NCBI GenBank assembly: GCA_026018925.1 | Contig: JAKSZU010000027.1 | Span: forward strand, 310,001-374,000 | DNA: 64,000 nt | DNA from: Tupaia tana | Taxonomy: Eukaryota; Chordata; Mammalia; Scandentia; Tupaiidae | Reading direction: 5' to 3' | Part shown: piece after piece, positions 12,597-24,400 of the stretch | How the letters are laid out: the number at the start of each line of letters is the position of its first letter | Position numbering within the stretch: position 1 is the stretch's first letter | Notes under the pieces: generated by a model | Told to the model about the DNA's origin: nothing | The model's database searches: none | What the model saw: the letters and a program-made list of their open reading frames with translations, nothing else | Program-made: the position numbers and the translations under genes

Positions 12597-13603
12597 TTCA
12601 GGTTAGGTTAGGTTTGAACTTAGTTTGAGGGAGTAAGTTTAGGGCTCCTGTTACTTTTCGGTTCAGTGTTACGGTTGGAGATAGCGTCATGGTCAGGTTA
12701 GGGTTGGGGTTGAGCTTCAGGTGTCCGCCTAGGGTTAGGGTTAGGTCTATGGTTTGAGTTAGGCTTCAGGTTAGCTTAGGTTTGAAATTAGTTTGAGGGA
12801 GTACGTTTAGGGCTAATGTTAGTTTTCGTTTCAGTGTTACGGTTGGAGTTAGCGTGAGGGTCAGGTTAGGGTTGGGGTTGAGCTTAAGGTGTCCGCCTAG
12901 GGTTAGGGTTAGATGTATGGTTTGATTTAGGCTTCAGGTTAGGTTAGGTTTGAACTTAGTTTGAGGGAGTAAGTTTAGGGATACTATTAGTTTTCGGGTA
13001 ACTGTTACGGTTGGAGTTAGCGTCAGGGCCAGGTTAGGGTTGGGGTTGAGCTTCAGGTGTCCGCCTAGGGTTAGGGTTAGGTATATGGTTTGAGTTAGGC
13101 TTCAGGTTAGGTTAGGTTTGAACTTAGTTTGAGGGAGTAAGTTTAGGGCTACTGTTAGTTTTCGGTTCAGTGATACGGTTGGAGATAGCGGCAGGGTCAG
13201 GTTAGGGTTCGGTTGAGGTTCAGGTGTCCGCCTAGGGTTAGGATTAGGTCTATGGTTTGAGTTAGGCTTCAGGTTAGGTTTGGTTTGAACTTAGTTTGAG
13301 GGAGTCAGTTTAGGGCTACTGTTAGTTTTCGGTTAACTGTTATTGTTGGAGTAAGCGTCAGGGTCAGGTTAGGTTTGGGGTTGAGCTTAAGGTGTCCGCC
13401 TAGGGTTAGGGTTAGGTCTATGGTTTGATTTAGGCTTCAGGTGAGGTTAGGTTTGAACTTAGTTTGAGGGAGTAAGTTTAGGGCTACTGTTAGTTTTCGT
13501 TTAACTGTTACGGTTGGAGTAAGCGTCAGGGTCAGGTTAGGGTGGGGGTTAAGCATAAGGTGTCCGCCTAGGGTTAGGGTTAGGTCTATGGTTTCATTTA
13601 GGC

Positions 13604-16459
13604 TTCAGGTTAGGTTAGGTTTGAACTTAGTTTGAGGGAGTAAGTTTAGGGCTACTGTTTGTTTTCGGTACAGTGTTTCGGTTGGAGTTAGCGTGAGGGT
13701 CATTTTAGGGTTGGGGTTGAGCTTAAGGTGTCAGTCTAGGGTTAGGGTTAGGTGTATGGTTTGATTTAGGCTTCAGGTTAGGTTAGGTTTGAACTTAGTT
13801 TGAGGGAGTAAGTTTAGGGCTACTGTTATTTTTCGGGTATCTGTATTGGTTGGAGTTACAGTCAGGGCCATTTTAGGGTTGGCGTTGAGCTTAAAGTGTC
13901 CGCCAAGGTTTAGGGTTAGGTCTATGGTTTGAGTTAGGCTTCAGGTTAGGTTAGGTTTGAACTTAGTTTGAGAGAGTAAGTTTAGGGCTGCTGTTAGTTT
14001 TCGGTTCAGTGCTACGTTTGGAGATAGCGTCAGGGTCAGGTTAGGGTTGGGGGTGAGCTTCAGGTGTCCGCCTAGGGTTAGGGTTAGGTCTATGGTTTGA
14101 GTTAGGCTTCACATTAGGTTAGGTTTGAACTTAGTTTGAGGGAGTAAGTTTAGGGCTACTGTTAGTTTTCGGTTCAGTGTTACGGTTGGAGATAGCGTCA
14201 GGGTCAGGTTAGGGTTGGGGTTGTGCTTCAGGTGTCCGCCTAGGGTTAGGGTTAGGTCTATGGTTTGAGTTAGGCTTCAGGTTAGGTTAGGCTTGAAATT
14301 AGTTTGAGGGAGTAAGTTTAGGGCGAATGTTAGTTTTCGGTTCACTGTTATGGTTGGAGTTAGCGTGAGGGTCAGGTTAGGGTTGGGGTTGAGCTTAAGG
14401 TGTCCGCCTAGGGTTAGGGTTAGGTGTATGGTTTGATTTAGGCTTCAGGTTAGGTTAGGTTTGAACTTAGTTTGAGGGAGTAAGTTTAGGGCGACTCTTA
14501 GTTTTCGGGTAACTGTTATGGTTGGAGTTAGCGTCAGGGCCAGGTTAGGGTTGGGGTTGAGCTTAAGGTGTCCAGCTAGGGTTAGGGTTAGGTGTATGGT
14601 TTGATTTAGGCTTCAGGTTAGGTTAGGTTTGATCTTAGTTTGAGGGAGTAAGTTTAGGGCTACTGTTAGTTTTCGGTTCAGTGTTACGGTTGCAGATAGC
14701 GTCAGGGTCAGGTTAGGGTTGGGCTTGAACTTCAGGTGTCCGCCTAGGGTTAGGCTTAGGTCTATGGTTTGAGTTAGGCTTCAGGTTAGGTTAGGTTTGA
14801 AATTAGTTTGAGGCAGTAAGTTTAGGGCTAATGTTAGTTTTCTGTTCAGTGTTACGGTTGGAGTTAGCGTCAGGGTCAGGTTAGGGTTGGGGTTGAGCTT
14901 AAGGTGTCCGCCTAGGGTTAGGGGTAGGTGTATGGTTTGATTTAGGCTTCAGGTTAGGTTAGGTTTGAACTTAGTTTGAGGGAGTAAGTTTAGGGCTACT
15001 GTTAGTTTTCTTTTAACTGTTACGGTTGGAGTAAGCGTCAGGGTCAGGTTAGGGTGGCGGTTAAGCACAAGGTGTCCGCCTAGGGTTAGGGTTAGGTCTA
15101 TGGTTTCATTTAGGCTTCACGTTAGGTTAGGATTGAACTTAGTTTAAGGGAGTAAGTTTAGGGCTACTGTTAGTTTTCGGTTCAGTGTTACGGTTCGATT
15201 TAGCCTCAGGGTCATTTTAGGGTTGGGGTTAAGCTTAAGGTGTCCGCCTAGGGTTAGGGTTAGGTCTATTGTTTGAGTTAGGCTTCAGGTTAGGTTAGGT
15301 TTGAACTTAGTTTGAGGGAGTAAGTTTAGGGCTACTGTTAGTTTTCGGTTCAGTGTTACGGTTGGAGATAGCGTCAGGGTCAGGTTAGGGTTGGGGTTGA
15401 GCTTCAGGTGTCCGCCTCGGGTTAGGGTTAGGTCTATGGTTTGAGTTAGGCTTCAGGTTAGGTTTGGTTTGAACTTAGTTTGAGGGAGTCAGTTTAGGGC
15501 TACTGTTAGTTTTCGGTTAACTGTTACGGTTGGAGTAAGCGTCAGGGTCAGGTTAGGTTTGGGGTTGAGCTTAAGGTGTCCGCCTAGGGTTAGGGTTAGG
15601 TCTATCGTTTGATTTAGGCTTCAGGTGAGGTTAGGTTTGAACTTAGTTTGAGGGAGTAAGTTTAGGGCTACTGTTAGTTTTCGTTTAACTGTTACGGTTG
15701 GAGTAAGCGTCAGGGTCAGGTTAGGGTAGGGGTTAAGCATAAGGTGTCCGCCTTGGGTTAGGGTTAGGTCTATGGTTTCATTTAGGCTTCAGGTTAGGTT
15801 AGGATTGAACTTAGTTTGAGGGAGTAAGTTTAGGGCTACTGTTAGTTTTCGGTTCAGTGTTACGGTTGGATTTAGCCTCAGGGTCAGGTTAGGGTTGGGG
15901 TTAAGCTTAAGGTGTCCGCCTAGGGTTAGGGTTAGGTCTATTGTTTGAGTTAGGCTTCAGGTTAGGTTAGGTTTGAAATTAGTTTGAGGGAGTAAGTTTA
16001 GGGCTAATGTTAGTTTTCAGTTCAGTGTTATGGTTGGAGTTAGCGTGAGGGTCAGGTTAGGGTTGGGGTTGAGCTTAAGGTGTCAGCCTAGGGTTAGGGT
16101 TAGGTGTATGGTTTGATTTAGGCTTCAGGTTAGGTTAGGTTTGAACTTAGTTTGAGGGAGTAAATTTAGGGCGACTGTTAGTTTTCTGACAACTGTTATG
16201 GTTGGAGTTAGCGTCAGGGCCAGGTTACGGTTGGGGTTGAGCTTAAGGTGTCCGCCTAGGGTTAGGGTTAGGTCTATAGTTTGAGTTAGGCTTCAGGTTA
16301 GGTTAGGTTTGAAATTAGTTTGAGGGAGTAAGTTTAGGGCTACTGTTAGTTTTCGGTTCAGTGTTACGGTTGGAGATAGCGTCAGGGTCGGGTTAGGGTT
16401 GGGATTGTGCTTCAGGTGTCCGCCTAGGGTTAGGTTTAGGTCTTTGGATTGAGTTAGGC
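13604..16459 (+). repeat. Downstream copy of the 9.4-11.9 kb segment
   Basis: This is the partner of 9,405-11,924 with two additional monomers (about 14,612-14,947), which carry GGTTGCAGATAGC and GAGGCAGTAAG variants. Its left edge is a visible junction: a class C and a class G monomer (about 13,270-13,603) are followed by class F instead of the usual class D. The right part belongs to the large 13.9-kb-spaced duplication, so this stretch has been copied at least twice. Confidence 0.82.
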
Positions 16460-18643
16460 TTCAGGTTAGGTTACGCTTGAAATTAGTTTGAGGGAGTAAG
16501 TTTAGGGCTAATGTTAGTTTTCGGTTCAGTGTTACGGTTGGAGATAGCGTCAGGGTCAGGTTAGGGTTGGGGTTGAGCTTAAGGTGTCCGCCTAGGGTTA
16601 CAGTTAGGTGTATGGTTTGATTTACGCTTCAGGTTAGGTTAGGTTTGAACTTAGTTTGGGGGAGTAAGTTTAGGGCGACTGTTAGTTTACGGGTAATTGT
16701 TATGGTTGGAGTTAGCGTCACGGCCAGGTTAGGGTTGGGGTTGAGCTTAAGGTGTCCGCCTAGGGTTAGGGTTACATGTATGGTTTGATTCAGGCTTCAG
16801 GTTAGGTTAGGTTTGAACTTAGTTTGAGGGAGTAAGTTTAGGGCGACTGTTAGTTTTCGGGTAACTGTTATGGTTGGAGTTAGTGTCAGGGCCAGGTTAG
16901 AGTTGGGGTTGAGCTTAAGGTGTCCGCCTAGGGTTAGGGTTAGGTCTATGGTTTGAGTTAGGCTTCAGGTTAGTTTAGGTTTGAACTTAGTTTCAGGGAG
17001 TAAGTTTAGGGCTACTGTTAGTTTTCGGTTCAGTGTTATGGTTGGAGAGAGTGTCAGTGTCAGGTTAGGGTTGGGGTTGAGCTTCAGTTGTCCGCCTAGG
17101 GTTAGGGTTAGGTCTATGGTTTTAGTTAGGCTTCAGGTTAGGTTAGGTTTGAACTTAGTTTGAGGGAGTCAGTTTAGGGCTACTGTTAGTTTTCGGTTAA
17201 CTGTTACAGTTGGAGTAAGCGTAAGGGTCAGGTTAGGTTTGGGGTTGAGCTTAACGTGTACGCCTAGGGTTAGGGTTAGGTGTATGGTTTGATTTAGGCT
17301 TCAGGTTAGGTTAGGTTTGAACTTAGTTTGAGGGAGTAAGTTTAGGGCTACTGTTAGTTTTCGTTTAACTGTTACGGTTGGAGTAAGCTTCAGGGTCAGG
17401 TTAGGGTGGGGGTTAAGCATAAGGTGTCCGGCTAGGGTTAGGGTTAGGTCTATGGTTTCATTTAGGCTTCAGGTTAGGTTAGGATTGAACTTAGTTTGAG
17501 GGAGTAAGTTTAGGGCTACTGTTAAGTTTCGGTTCAGTGTTACGGTTGGATTTAGCCTCAGGGTCAGGTTAGGGTTGGGGTTAAGCTTAAGGTGTCCGCC
17601 TAGGGTTAGGTTTAGGTCTATTGTTTGAGGTAGGCTTCAGGTTAGGTTAGGTTTGAACTTAGTTTGAGGGAGTAAGTTTAGGGCTACTGTTAGTTTTCGA
17701 TTCAGTGTTACAGTTGGAGATAGCGTCAGGGTCAGGTTAGTGTTGGGGTTGAGCTTCAGGTGTCCGCCTAGGGTTAGGGTTAGGTCTATGGTTTGAGTTA
17801 GGCTTCAGGTTAGGTTAGGTTTGAACTTAGTTTGAGGGAGTAAGTTTAGGGCTAATGTTAGTTTTCGGTTCAGTGTTATGGTTGGAGTTAGCGTGAGGGT
17901 CACGTTAGGGTTGGGGTTGAGCTTAAGGTGTCCGCCTAGGGTTAGGGTTAGGTGTATGGTTTGATTTAGGCTTCAGGATAGGTTAGGTTTGAACTTAGTT
18001 TGAGGGAGTAAGTTTAGGGTGACTGTTAGTTTTCGGGTAACTGTTATGGTTGGAGTTAGCGTCAGGGCCAGGTTAGGGTTGGGGTTGAGCTTAAGGTATC
18101 CACCTAGGGTTACCGTTAGGTGTATGGTTTGATTTAGGTTTCAGGTTAGGTTAGGTTTGAACTTAGTTTGAGGGAGTAAGTTTAGGGCGACTGTTAGTTT
18201 TCGGGTAATTGTTATGGTTGGAGTTAGCGTCACGGCCAGGTTAGGGTTGGGGTTGAGCTTAAGGTGTCCGCCTAGGGTTAGGTTTAGGTGTATTGTTTGA
18301 TTTAGGCTTCAGGTTAGGTTAGGTTTGAACTTAGATTTAGGGAGTAAGTTTAGGGCGACTGTTAGTTTTCGGGTAACTGTTATGGTTGGAGTTAGTGTCA
18401 GGGCCAGGTTAGGGTTGGGGTTGAGCTTAAGGTGTCCGCCTAGGGTTAGGGTTAGGTCTATGGTTTGAGTTAGGCTTCAGGTTAGTTTAGGTTTGAACTT
18501 AGTTTGAGGGAGTAAGTTTAGGGCTACTGTTAGTTTTCGGTTCAGTGTTACGGTTGGAGATAGTGTCAGTGTCAGGTTAGGGTTGGGGTTGAGCTTCAGG
18601 TGTCCGCCTAGGGTTAGGGTTAGGTCTATGGTTTTAGTTAGGC

Positions 18644-19147
18644 TTCAGGTTAGGTTAGTTTTGAAATTAGTTTGAGGGAGTCAGTTTAGGGCTACTGTTA
18701 GTTTTCGGTTAACTGTTACGGTTGGAGTAAGCGTCAGGGTCAGGTTAGGTTTGGGGTTGAGCTTAAGGTGTACGCCTAGGGTTAGGGTTAGGTGTATGGT
18801 TTGATTTAGGCTTCAGGTTAGGTTAGGTTTGAACTTAGTTTGAGGGAGTAAGTTTAGGGCTACTGTTAGTTTTCGTTTAACTGTTACGGTTGGAGTAAGC
18901 GTCAGGGTCAGGTTAGGGTGGGGGTTAAGCATAAGGTGTCCGGCTAGGGTTAGGGTTAGGTCTATGGTTTCATTTAGGCTTCAGGTTAGGTTAGGATTGA
19001 ACTTAGTTTGAGGGAGTAAGTTTAGGGCTACTGTTAGTTTTCGGTTCAGTGTTACGGTTGGATTTAGCCTCAGGGTCAGGTTAGGGTTGGGGTTAAGCTT
19101 AAGGTGTCCGCCTAGGGTTAGGTTTAGGTCTATTGTTTGAGGTAGGC
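18644..19147 (+). repeat. C-G-D trimer, recurrent higher-order unit (best example)
   Basis: Three successive monomers of distinct class. C (18,644-18,811) has GAGTCAG near offset 34, CGGTTAACTG, GAGTAAGCG and TTAGGTTTGGGG. G (18,812-18,979) has CGTTTAACTG, TTAGGGTGGGGG, TTAAGCATAAGG and TTTCATTTAGG. D (18,980-19,147) has GGATTGAAC, GGATTTAGCCTCAGG, TTAAGCTTAAGG (a HindIII site) and TCTATTG. The same order appears starting near 10,917, 15,452, 17,140, 29,400, 31,080 and 61,480. At about 13,300 the C-G pair is followed by class F, which marks a recombination junction. Confidence 0.85.
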
Positions 19148-19280
19148 TTCAGGTTAGGTTAGGTTTGAACTTAGTTTGAGGGAGTAAGTTTAGGGCTACT
19201 GTTAATTTTCGATTCAGTGTTACGGTTGGGGATAGCGTCAGGGTCAGGTTAGGGTTGGGGTTGAGCTTCAGGTGTCCGCC

Positions 19281-19302
19281 TAGGGTTAGGGTTAGGGTTA
19301 GG
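19281..19302 (+). repeat. Six-base gain: extra in-phase TTAGGG unit
   Basis: The usual block with two GGGTTA steps is extended by one hexamer here, giving three GGG runs spaced by TTA and then GG. This is the longest clean telomere-like run I found in the window. The identical gain is at 32,555-32,576 in the paired copy of the large duplication, so it predates that duplication. Gain of exactly one hexamer shows that 6-bp slippage still occurs inside the 168-bp unit. Confidence 0.9.
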
Positions 19303-22300
19303 TCTATGGTTTGAGTTAGGCTTCAGGTTAGGTTAGGTTTGAACTTACTTTGAGGGAGTAAGTTTAGGGCTAATGTTAGTTTTCGGTTCAGTGTTATGGT
19401 TGGAGTTAGCGTGAGGGTCAGGTTAGGGTGGGGGTTAAGCATAAGGTGTCCGCCTAGGGTTAGGGTTAGGTGTATGGTTTGATTTAGGCTTCAGGATAAG
19501 TTAGGTTTGAACTTAGTTTGAGGTAGTAAGTTTAGGGCGACTGTTAGTTTTCGAGTAACTGTTATGGTTGGAGTTAGCGTCAGGTCCAGGTTAGGGTTGG
19601 GGTTGAGCTTAAGGTGTCCGCCTAGGGTTAGGGTTAGGTGTATGGTTTGATTTAGGCTTCAGGTTAGGTAAGGTTTGAACGTAGATTGAGGGAGTAAGTT
19701 TAGGGCGACTGTTAGTTTTCGGGTAACTGTTATGGTTGGAGTTAGCGTCAGGGCCAGGTTAGGGTTTGGGTTGAGCTTAAGGTGTCCGCCTAGGGTTAGG
19801 GTTAGGTCTATGGTTTGAGTTAGGCTTCAGGTTAGGTTAGGTTTGAACTTAGTTTGAGGGAGTAAGTTTAGGGCTACTGTTAGTTTTCGGTTCAGTGTTA
19901 CGGTTGGAGATAGCGTCAGGGTCAGGTTAGGGTTGGGGTTGAGCTTCAGGTGTCCGCCTAGGTTTAGGGTTAGGTCTATGGTTTGAGTTAGGCTTCAGGT
20001 TAGGATAGCTTTGAACTTAGTTTGAGGGAGTCAGTTTAGGGCTACTGTTAGTTTTCGGTTAACTGTTACGGTTGGAGTAAGCGTCAGGGTCAGGTTAGGT
20101 TTGGGGTTGAGCTTAAGGTGTCCGCCTATGGTTAGGGTTAGGTGTATGGTTTGATTTAGGCTTCACGTTAGGTTAGGTTTGAACTTAGTTTGAGCGAGTA
20201 AGTTTAGGGCTACTGTTTGTTTTCGGTTCAGTGTTTCGGTTGCAGTTAGCGTGAGGGTCATTTTAGGGTTGAGGTTGAGCTTAAGGTGTCCGTCTAGGGT
20301 TAGGGTTAGGTGTATGGTTTGATTTAGACTTCAGGTTAGGTAAGGTTTGAAGTTAGTTTGAGGGAGTAAGTTTAGGGCTACTGTTATTTGTCGGGTATCT
20401 GTTATGGTTGGAGTTACAGTCAGGGCCATTTTAGGATTGGGGTTGAGCTTAAGGTTTCCGCCTAGGGTTAGGGTTAGGTGTATGTTTTGATTTAGGCTTC
20501 AGGTTAGGTTAGGTTTGAAGTTAGTTTGAGGGAGTAAGTTTAGGGCTACTGTTTGTTTTCGGTTAACTGTTACAGTTGGAGTAAGCATTAGGGTCAGTTT
20601 AGGGTAGGGGTTGAGCTTAAGGTGTCCCCCTAGGGTTAGGGTTAGGTCTATGGTTTGAGTTAGGCTTCTGGTTAGCTTAGGTTTGAACTTAGTTTGAGGG
20701 AGTAAGTTTAGGGCTACTGTTAGTATTCGGTTCAGTGTTACGGTTGGAGTTAGCGTCAGGGTCAGGTTAGGGTTGGGGTTGAGCTTAAGGTGTCCGCCTA
20801 GGGTTAGGGTTAGGTCTGTGGTTTGAGTTAGGCTTCAGGTGATGTTAGGTTTGAACTTAGTTTGAGGGAGTAAGTTTAGGGCTACTGTTAGTTTTCGGTT
20901 CAGTGTTACGGTTGGAGTAAGAGTCAGGGTCAGGTTAGGGTTGGGGTTGAGCTTCAGGTGTCCGCCTATGGTTAGGGTTAGGTCTATGGTTTGAGTTAGG
21001 CTTCAGGTTAGGTTAGGTTTGAACTTAGTTTGAGGGAGTAAGTTTAGGGCTACTGTTTGTTTTCGGTTCAGTGTTTCTTTTGGAGTTAGCGTGAGGGTCA
21101 AGTTAGGGTAGGGGTTGAGCTTAAGTTGTGCGCCTAGTGTTAGGGTTAGGTGTATGGTTTGATTTAGGCTTCAGGTTAGGTTAGGTTTGAACTTAGTTTG
21201 AGAGAGTAAGTTTAGGGATACTGTTAGTTTTCGGGTAACTGTTATGTTTGGAGTTAGCGTCAGAGCCAGGTTAGGGTTGGAGTTGAGCTTAAGGTGTCCG
21301 CCTAGGGTTAGGGTTAGGGCTATGGTTTGAGTTAGGCTTCAGGTTAGGTTAGGTTTGAACTTAGTTTGAGGGAGCAAGTTTAGGACTACTGTTAGTTTTC
21401 GGTTCAGTGTTACGGTTGGAGATAGCGTCAGGGTCAGGTTAGGGTTGGGGTTGAGCTTAAGGTGTCCGCCTAGGGTTAGGGTTAGGTGTATGGTTTGATT
21501 TAGGCTTCAGGTTAGGTTAGGTTTGAACTTAGTTTGAGGGAGTAAGTTTAGGGCTACTGTTCGTTTTCGGTTCAGTGTTACGGTTGGAGATAGCGTCAGG
21601 GTCAGGTTCAGGTTGGGCTTGAACTTCTGGTGTCCGCCTAGGGTTAGGGATAGGTCTATGGTTTGAGTTAGGCTTCAGGTTAGGTTAGGTTTCAAATTAG
21701 TATGAGGGTGTAAGTTTAGGGCTACTGTTAGTTTTCGGTTCAGTGTTACGGTTGGATTTAGCGTGAGGGTAAGGTTAGGGTTGGGGTTGAGCTTAAGGTG
21801 TCCGTCTAGGTTTAGGGTTAGGTGTATGGTTTGATTTAGGCTTCAGGTTAGGTTAGGTTTGAACTTAGTATGAGGGAGTAAGTTTAGGGCTACTGTTAGT
21901 TTTCGGGTAACTCTTATGGTTGGAGTTAGCGTCAGGGCCATTTTAGGGTTGTGGTTGAGCTTAAGGTGTCCGCCAAGTTTTAGGGTTAGGTCTATGGTTT
22001 GAGTTAGGCTTCAGGTTAGGTTAGGTTTGAACTTAGTTTGAGGGAGTAAATTTAGGGCCACTGTTAGTTTTCGGTTCAGTGTTACGTATGGAGATAGCGT
22101 CAGGTTCAGGTTCGGGTTGGGGTTGAGCTTCAGGTGTCCGCCTAGGGTTAGGGTTAGGTATATGGTTTGAGACAGGCTTCAGGTTAGGTTAGGTTTGAAC
22201 TTAGTTTGAGGGAGTAAGTTTAGGGCTACTGTTTGTTTTCGGTTCAGTGTTTCGGTTGGAGTTAGCGTGAGGGTCATTTTAGGGTTGGGGTTGAGCTTAA

Positions 22301-23351
22301 GGTGTCCGTCAAGGGTTAGGGTTAGGTGTATGGTTTGATTTAGGCTTCAGGTTAGGTTAGGTTTGAACTTTGTTTGAGGGAGTAAGTTTAGTGCTACTGT
22401 TATTTTCGGGTATCTGTTATGGTTGGAGTTAGAGTCAGGGCCATTTTAGGTTTGGGGTTGAGCTTAAGGTGTCCGCCAAAGGTTAGGGTTAGGTCTATGG
22501 TTTGAGTTAGGCTTCAGGTTAGGTTAGGTTTGAACTTAGTTTGAGGGAGTAAGTTTAGGGCTACTGTTAGTTTTCGGTTCAGTGTTACGTTTGGAGATAG
22601 CGTCAGGGTCAGGTTAGGGTTGGGGTTGAGCTTAAGGTGTCCGTCTAGGGTTAGGATTAGGTGTATGGTTTGATTTAGGCTTCAGGTTAGTTTAGGTTTG
22701 AACTTAGTTTGAGGGAGTAAGCTTAGGGCGACTGTTAGTTTTCTGGTAACTGTTATGGTTGGAGTTAGCCTCAGGGCCAGGTTAGGGTTGGGATTGAGCT
22801 TAAGGTGTCCGCCTAGGGTTAGGGTTAGGTCTATGGTTTGAGTTAGGCTTCAGGTTAGGTTAGGTTTGAACTTAGTTTGAGGGAGTAAGTTTAGGGCTAC
22901 TGTTAGTTTTCGGTACAGTGTTACGGTTGGAGATAGCGTCAGGGTCAGGTTAGGGTTGGGGTTGAGCTTAAGGTGTCCGCCTACGGTTAGGGTTAGGTCT
23001 ATGGTTTGAGTTAGGCTTCAGGTTAAGTTAGGTTTGAACTAAGTTTGAGGGAGTAAGTTTAGGGCTACTGTTAGTTTTCGGTTCAGAGTTACGGTTGGAG
23101 ATAGCGTCAAGGTCAGGTTAGGGTTGGGCTTGAACTTCAGGTGTCCGCCTAGGGTTAGGGTTAGGTCTATGGTTTGAGTTAGGCTTCAGGTTAGGTTAGG
23201 TTTGAACTTAGTTTGAGGGAGTAAGTTTAGGGCGACTGTTAGTTTCGGGTAATTGTTATGGTTGGAGTTAGCGTCAGGGCCAGGTTAGGGTTGGGGTTGA
23301 GCTTAAGGTGTCCGCCTAGGGTTAGGGTTAGGTCTGTGGTTTGAGTTAGGC

Positions 23352-24400
23352 TTCAGGTTAGGTTAGGTTTGAAGTTAGTTTGAGGGAGTAAGTTTAGGGC
23401 TACTGTTATTTTTCGGGTATCTGTTATGGTTGGAGTTACAGTCAGGGCCATTTTAGGGTTGGGGTTGAGCTTAAGGTGTTCGCCAAGGGTTAGGGTGAGG
23501 TCTATGTTTTGAGTTAGGCTTCAGGTTAGGATAGGTTTGAACTTAGTTTGAGGGAGTAAGTTTAGGGCTACTGTTAGTTTTCGATTCAGTGTTATGTTTG
23601 GAGATAGCGTCAGGTTCAGGTTAGGGTTGGGGTTGAGCTTCAGGTGTCCGCCTAGGGTTTGGGTTAGGTCTATGGTTTGAGTTAGGCTTCAGGTTAGGTT
23701 AGGTTTGAACTTAGTTTGAGGGAGTAAGTTTAGGGCTAATGTCAGTTTTCGGTTCACTGTTACGGTTGGAGTTAGCGTGAGGGTCAGGTTAGGATTGGGG
23801 TTGAGCTTAAGGTGTGCGCCTAGGGTTAGGGTTAGGTGTATGGTTTTATTTAGGCTTCAGGTTAGGTTAGGTTTGAACTTAGTTTGAGGGAGTAAGTTTA
23901 GGGCGACTGTTAGTTTTCGGGTAATTGTTATGGTTGGAGTTAGCGTCAGGGCCAGGTTAGGGTTGGGGTTGAGCTTAAGGTGTCCGCCTAGGGTTAGGGT
24001 TAGGTCTATGGTTTGAGTTAGGCTTCAGGTTATGTTACGTTTGAACTTATTTTGAGGGAGTAAGTTTAGGGCTACTGTTAGTTTTCGGTTCAGTGTTACG
24101 ATTGGAGATAGTGTCAGGGTCAGGTTAGGTTGGGGTTGAGCTTCAGGTGTCCGCCTAGGGTTAGGTTTAGGTCTATGGTTTGAGTTAGGCTTCAGGTTAG
24201 GTTAGGTTTGAACTTAGTTTGAGGGAGTAAGTATAGGGCTACTGTTAGTTTTCGGTTCAGTGTTTCTTTTGGATTTAGCGTGAGGGTCAGGTTAGGGTTG
24301 GGGTTGAGCTTTAGGTTTCCGCCTAGGGTTAGGGTTAGGTGTATGGTTTCATTTAGGCTTCAGGTTAGGTTAGGTTTGAACTTAGTTTGAGTGAGTAAGT
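23352..24400 (+). repeat. Six-monomer segment found again at 27.4 and 36.5 kb
   Basis: The segment recurs at about 27,383-28,430 (offset 4,031 = 24 x 168 - 1) and about 36,458-37,505 (a further 9,075). Markers are GTGAGGTCTATG at 23,495, 27,526 and 36,601, the GGCTAATGTCAG monomer, and the GTATAGGGCTACTG monomer near 24,231, 28,261 and 37,336. The last monomer type also occurs near 38,511. A further partial copy of the first markers lies at 25,678, 1,848 bp (11 monomers) before 27,526. Confidence 0.85.

Larger units (their letters stand above)
14320..22640 (+). repeat. Large duplicated block, copy with more monomers
   Basis: Much of this 8.3-kb block recurs at about 28,430-33,730. Marker pairs: GGCAGTAAG at 14,811 and 28,756 (offset 13,945), TTTTCTTTTA at 15,006 and 28,951 (13,945), AAGGTATCCACC at 18,093 and 31,871 (13,778), GTTAATTTTCG at 19,201 and 32,475 (13,274), GTGTTTCTTTTGG at 21,071 and 32,665 (11,594), GTTCGTTTTCGG at 21,559 and 32,817 (11,258). 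Each step in offset is an exact multiple of 168, so the two copies differ by whole-monomer losses or gains. Confidence 0.88.

Noticed and set aside
15898-15912. TTAAGCTTAA palindrome in class D as a protein operator
   Set aside because: It arises from one or two substitutions of the common GAGCTTAAGG and is confined to class D and its duplicates. Nothing suggests a specific binding role.
16981-17163. 60-codon + strand frame starting at TTG
   Set aside because: In this frame the consensus has TGA at offsets 30-32 and 159-161. Both are mutated here (TTTCAGG and GTTTTAG), so the frame runs one monomer plus four codons to the next TGA. No start signal, only repeat-derived low-complexity residues, and an equivalent at 30,926 because that region is a duplicate.
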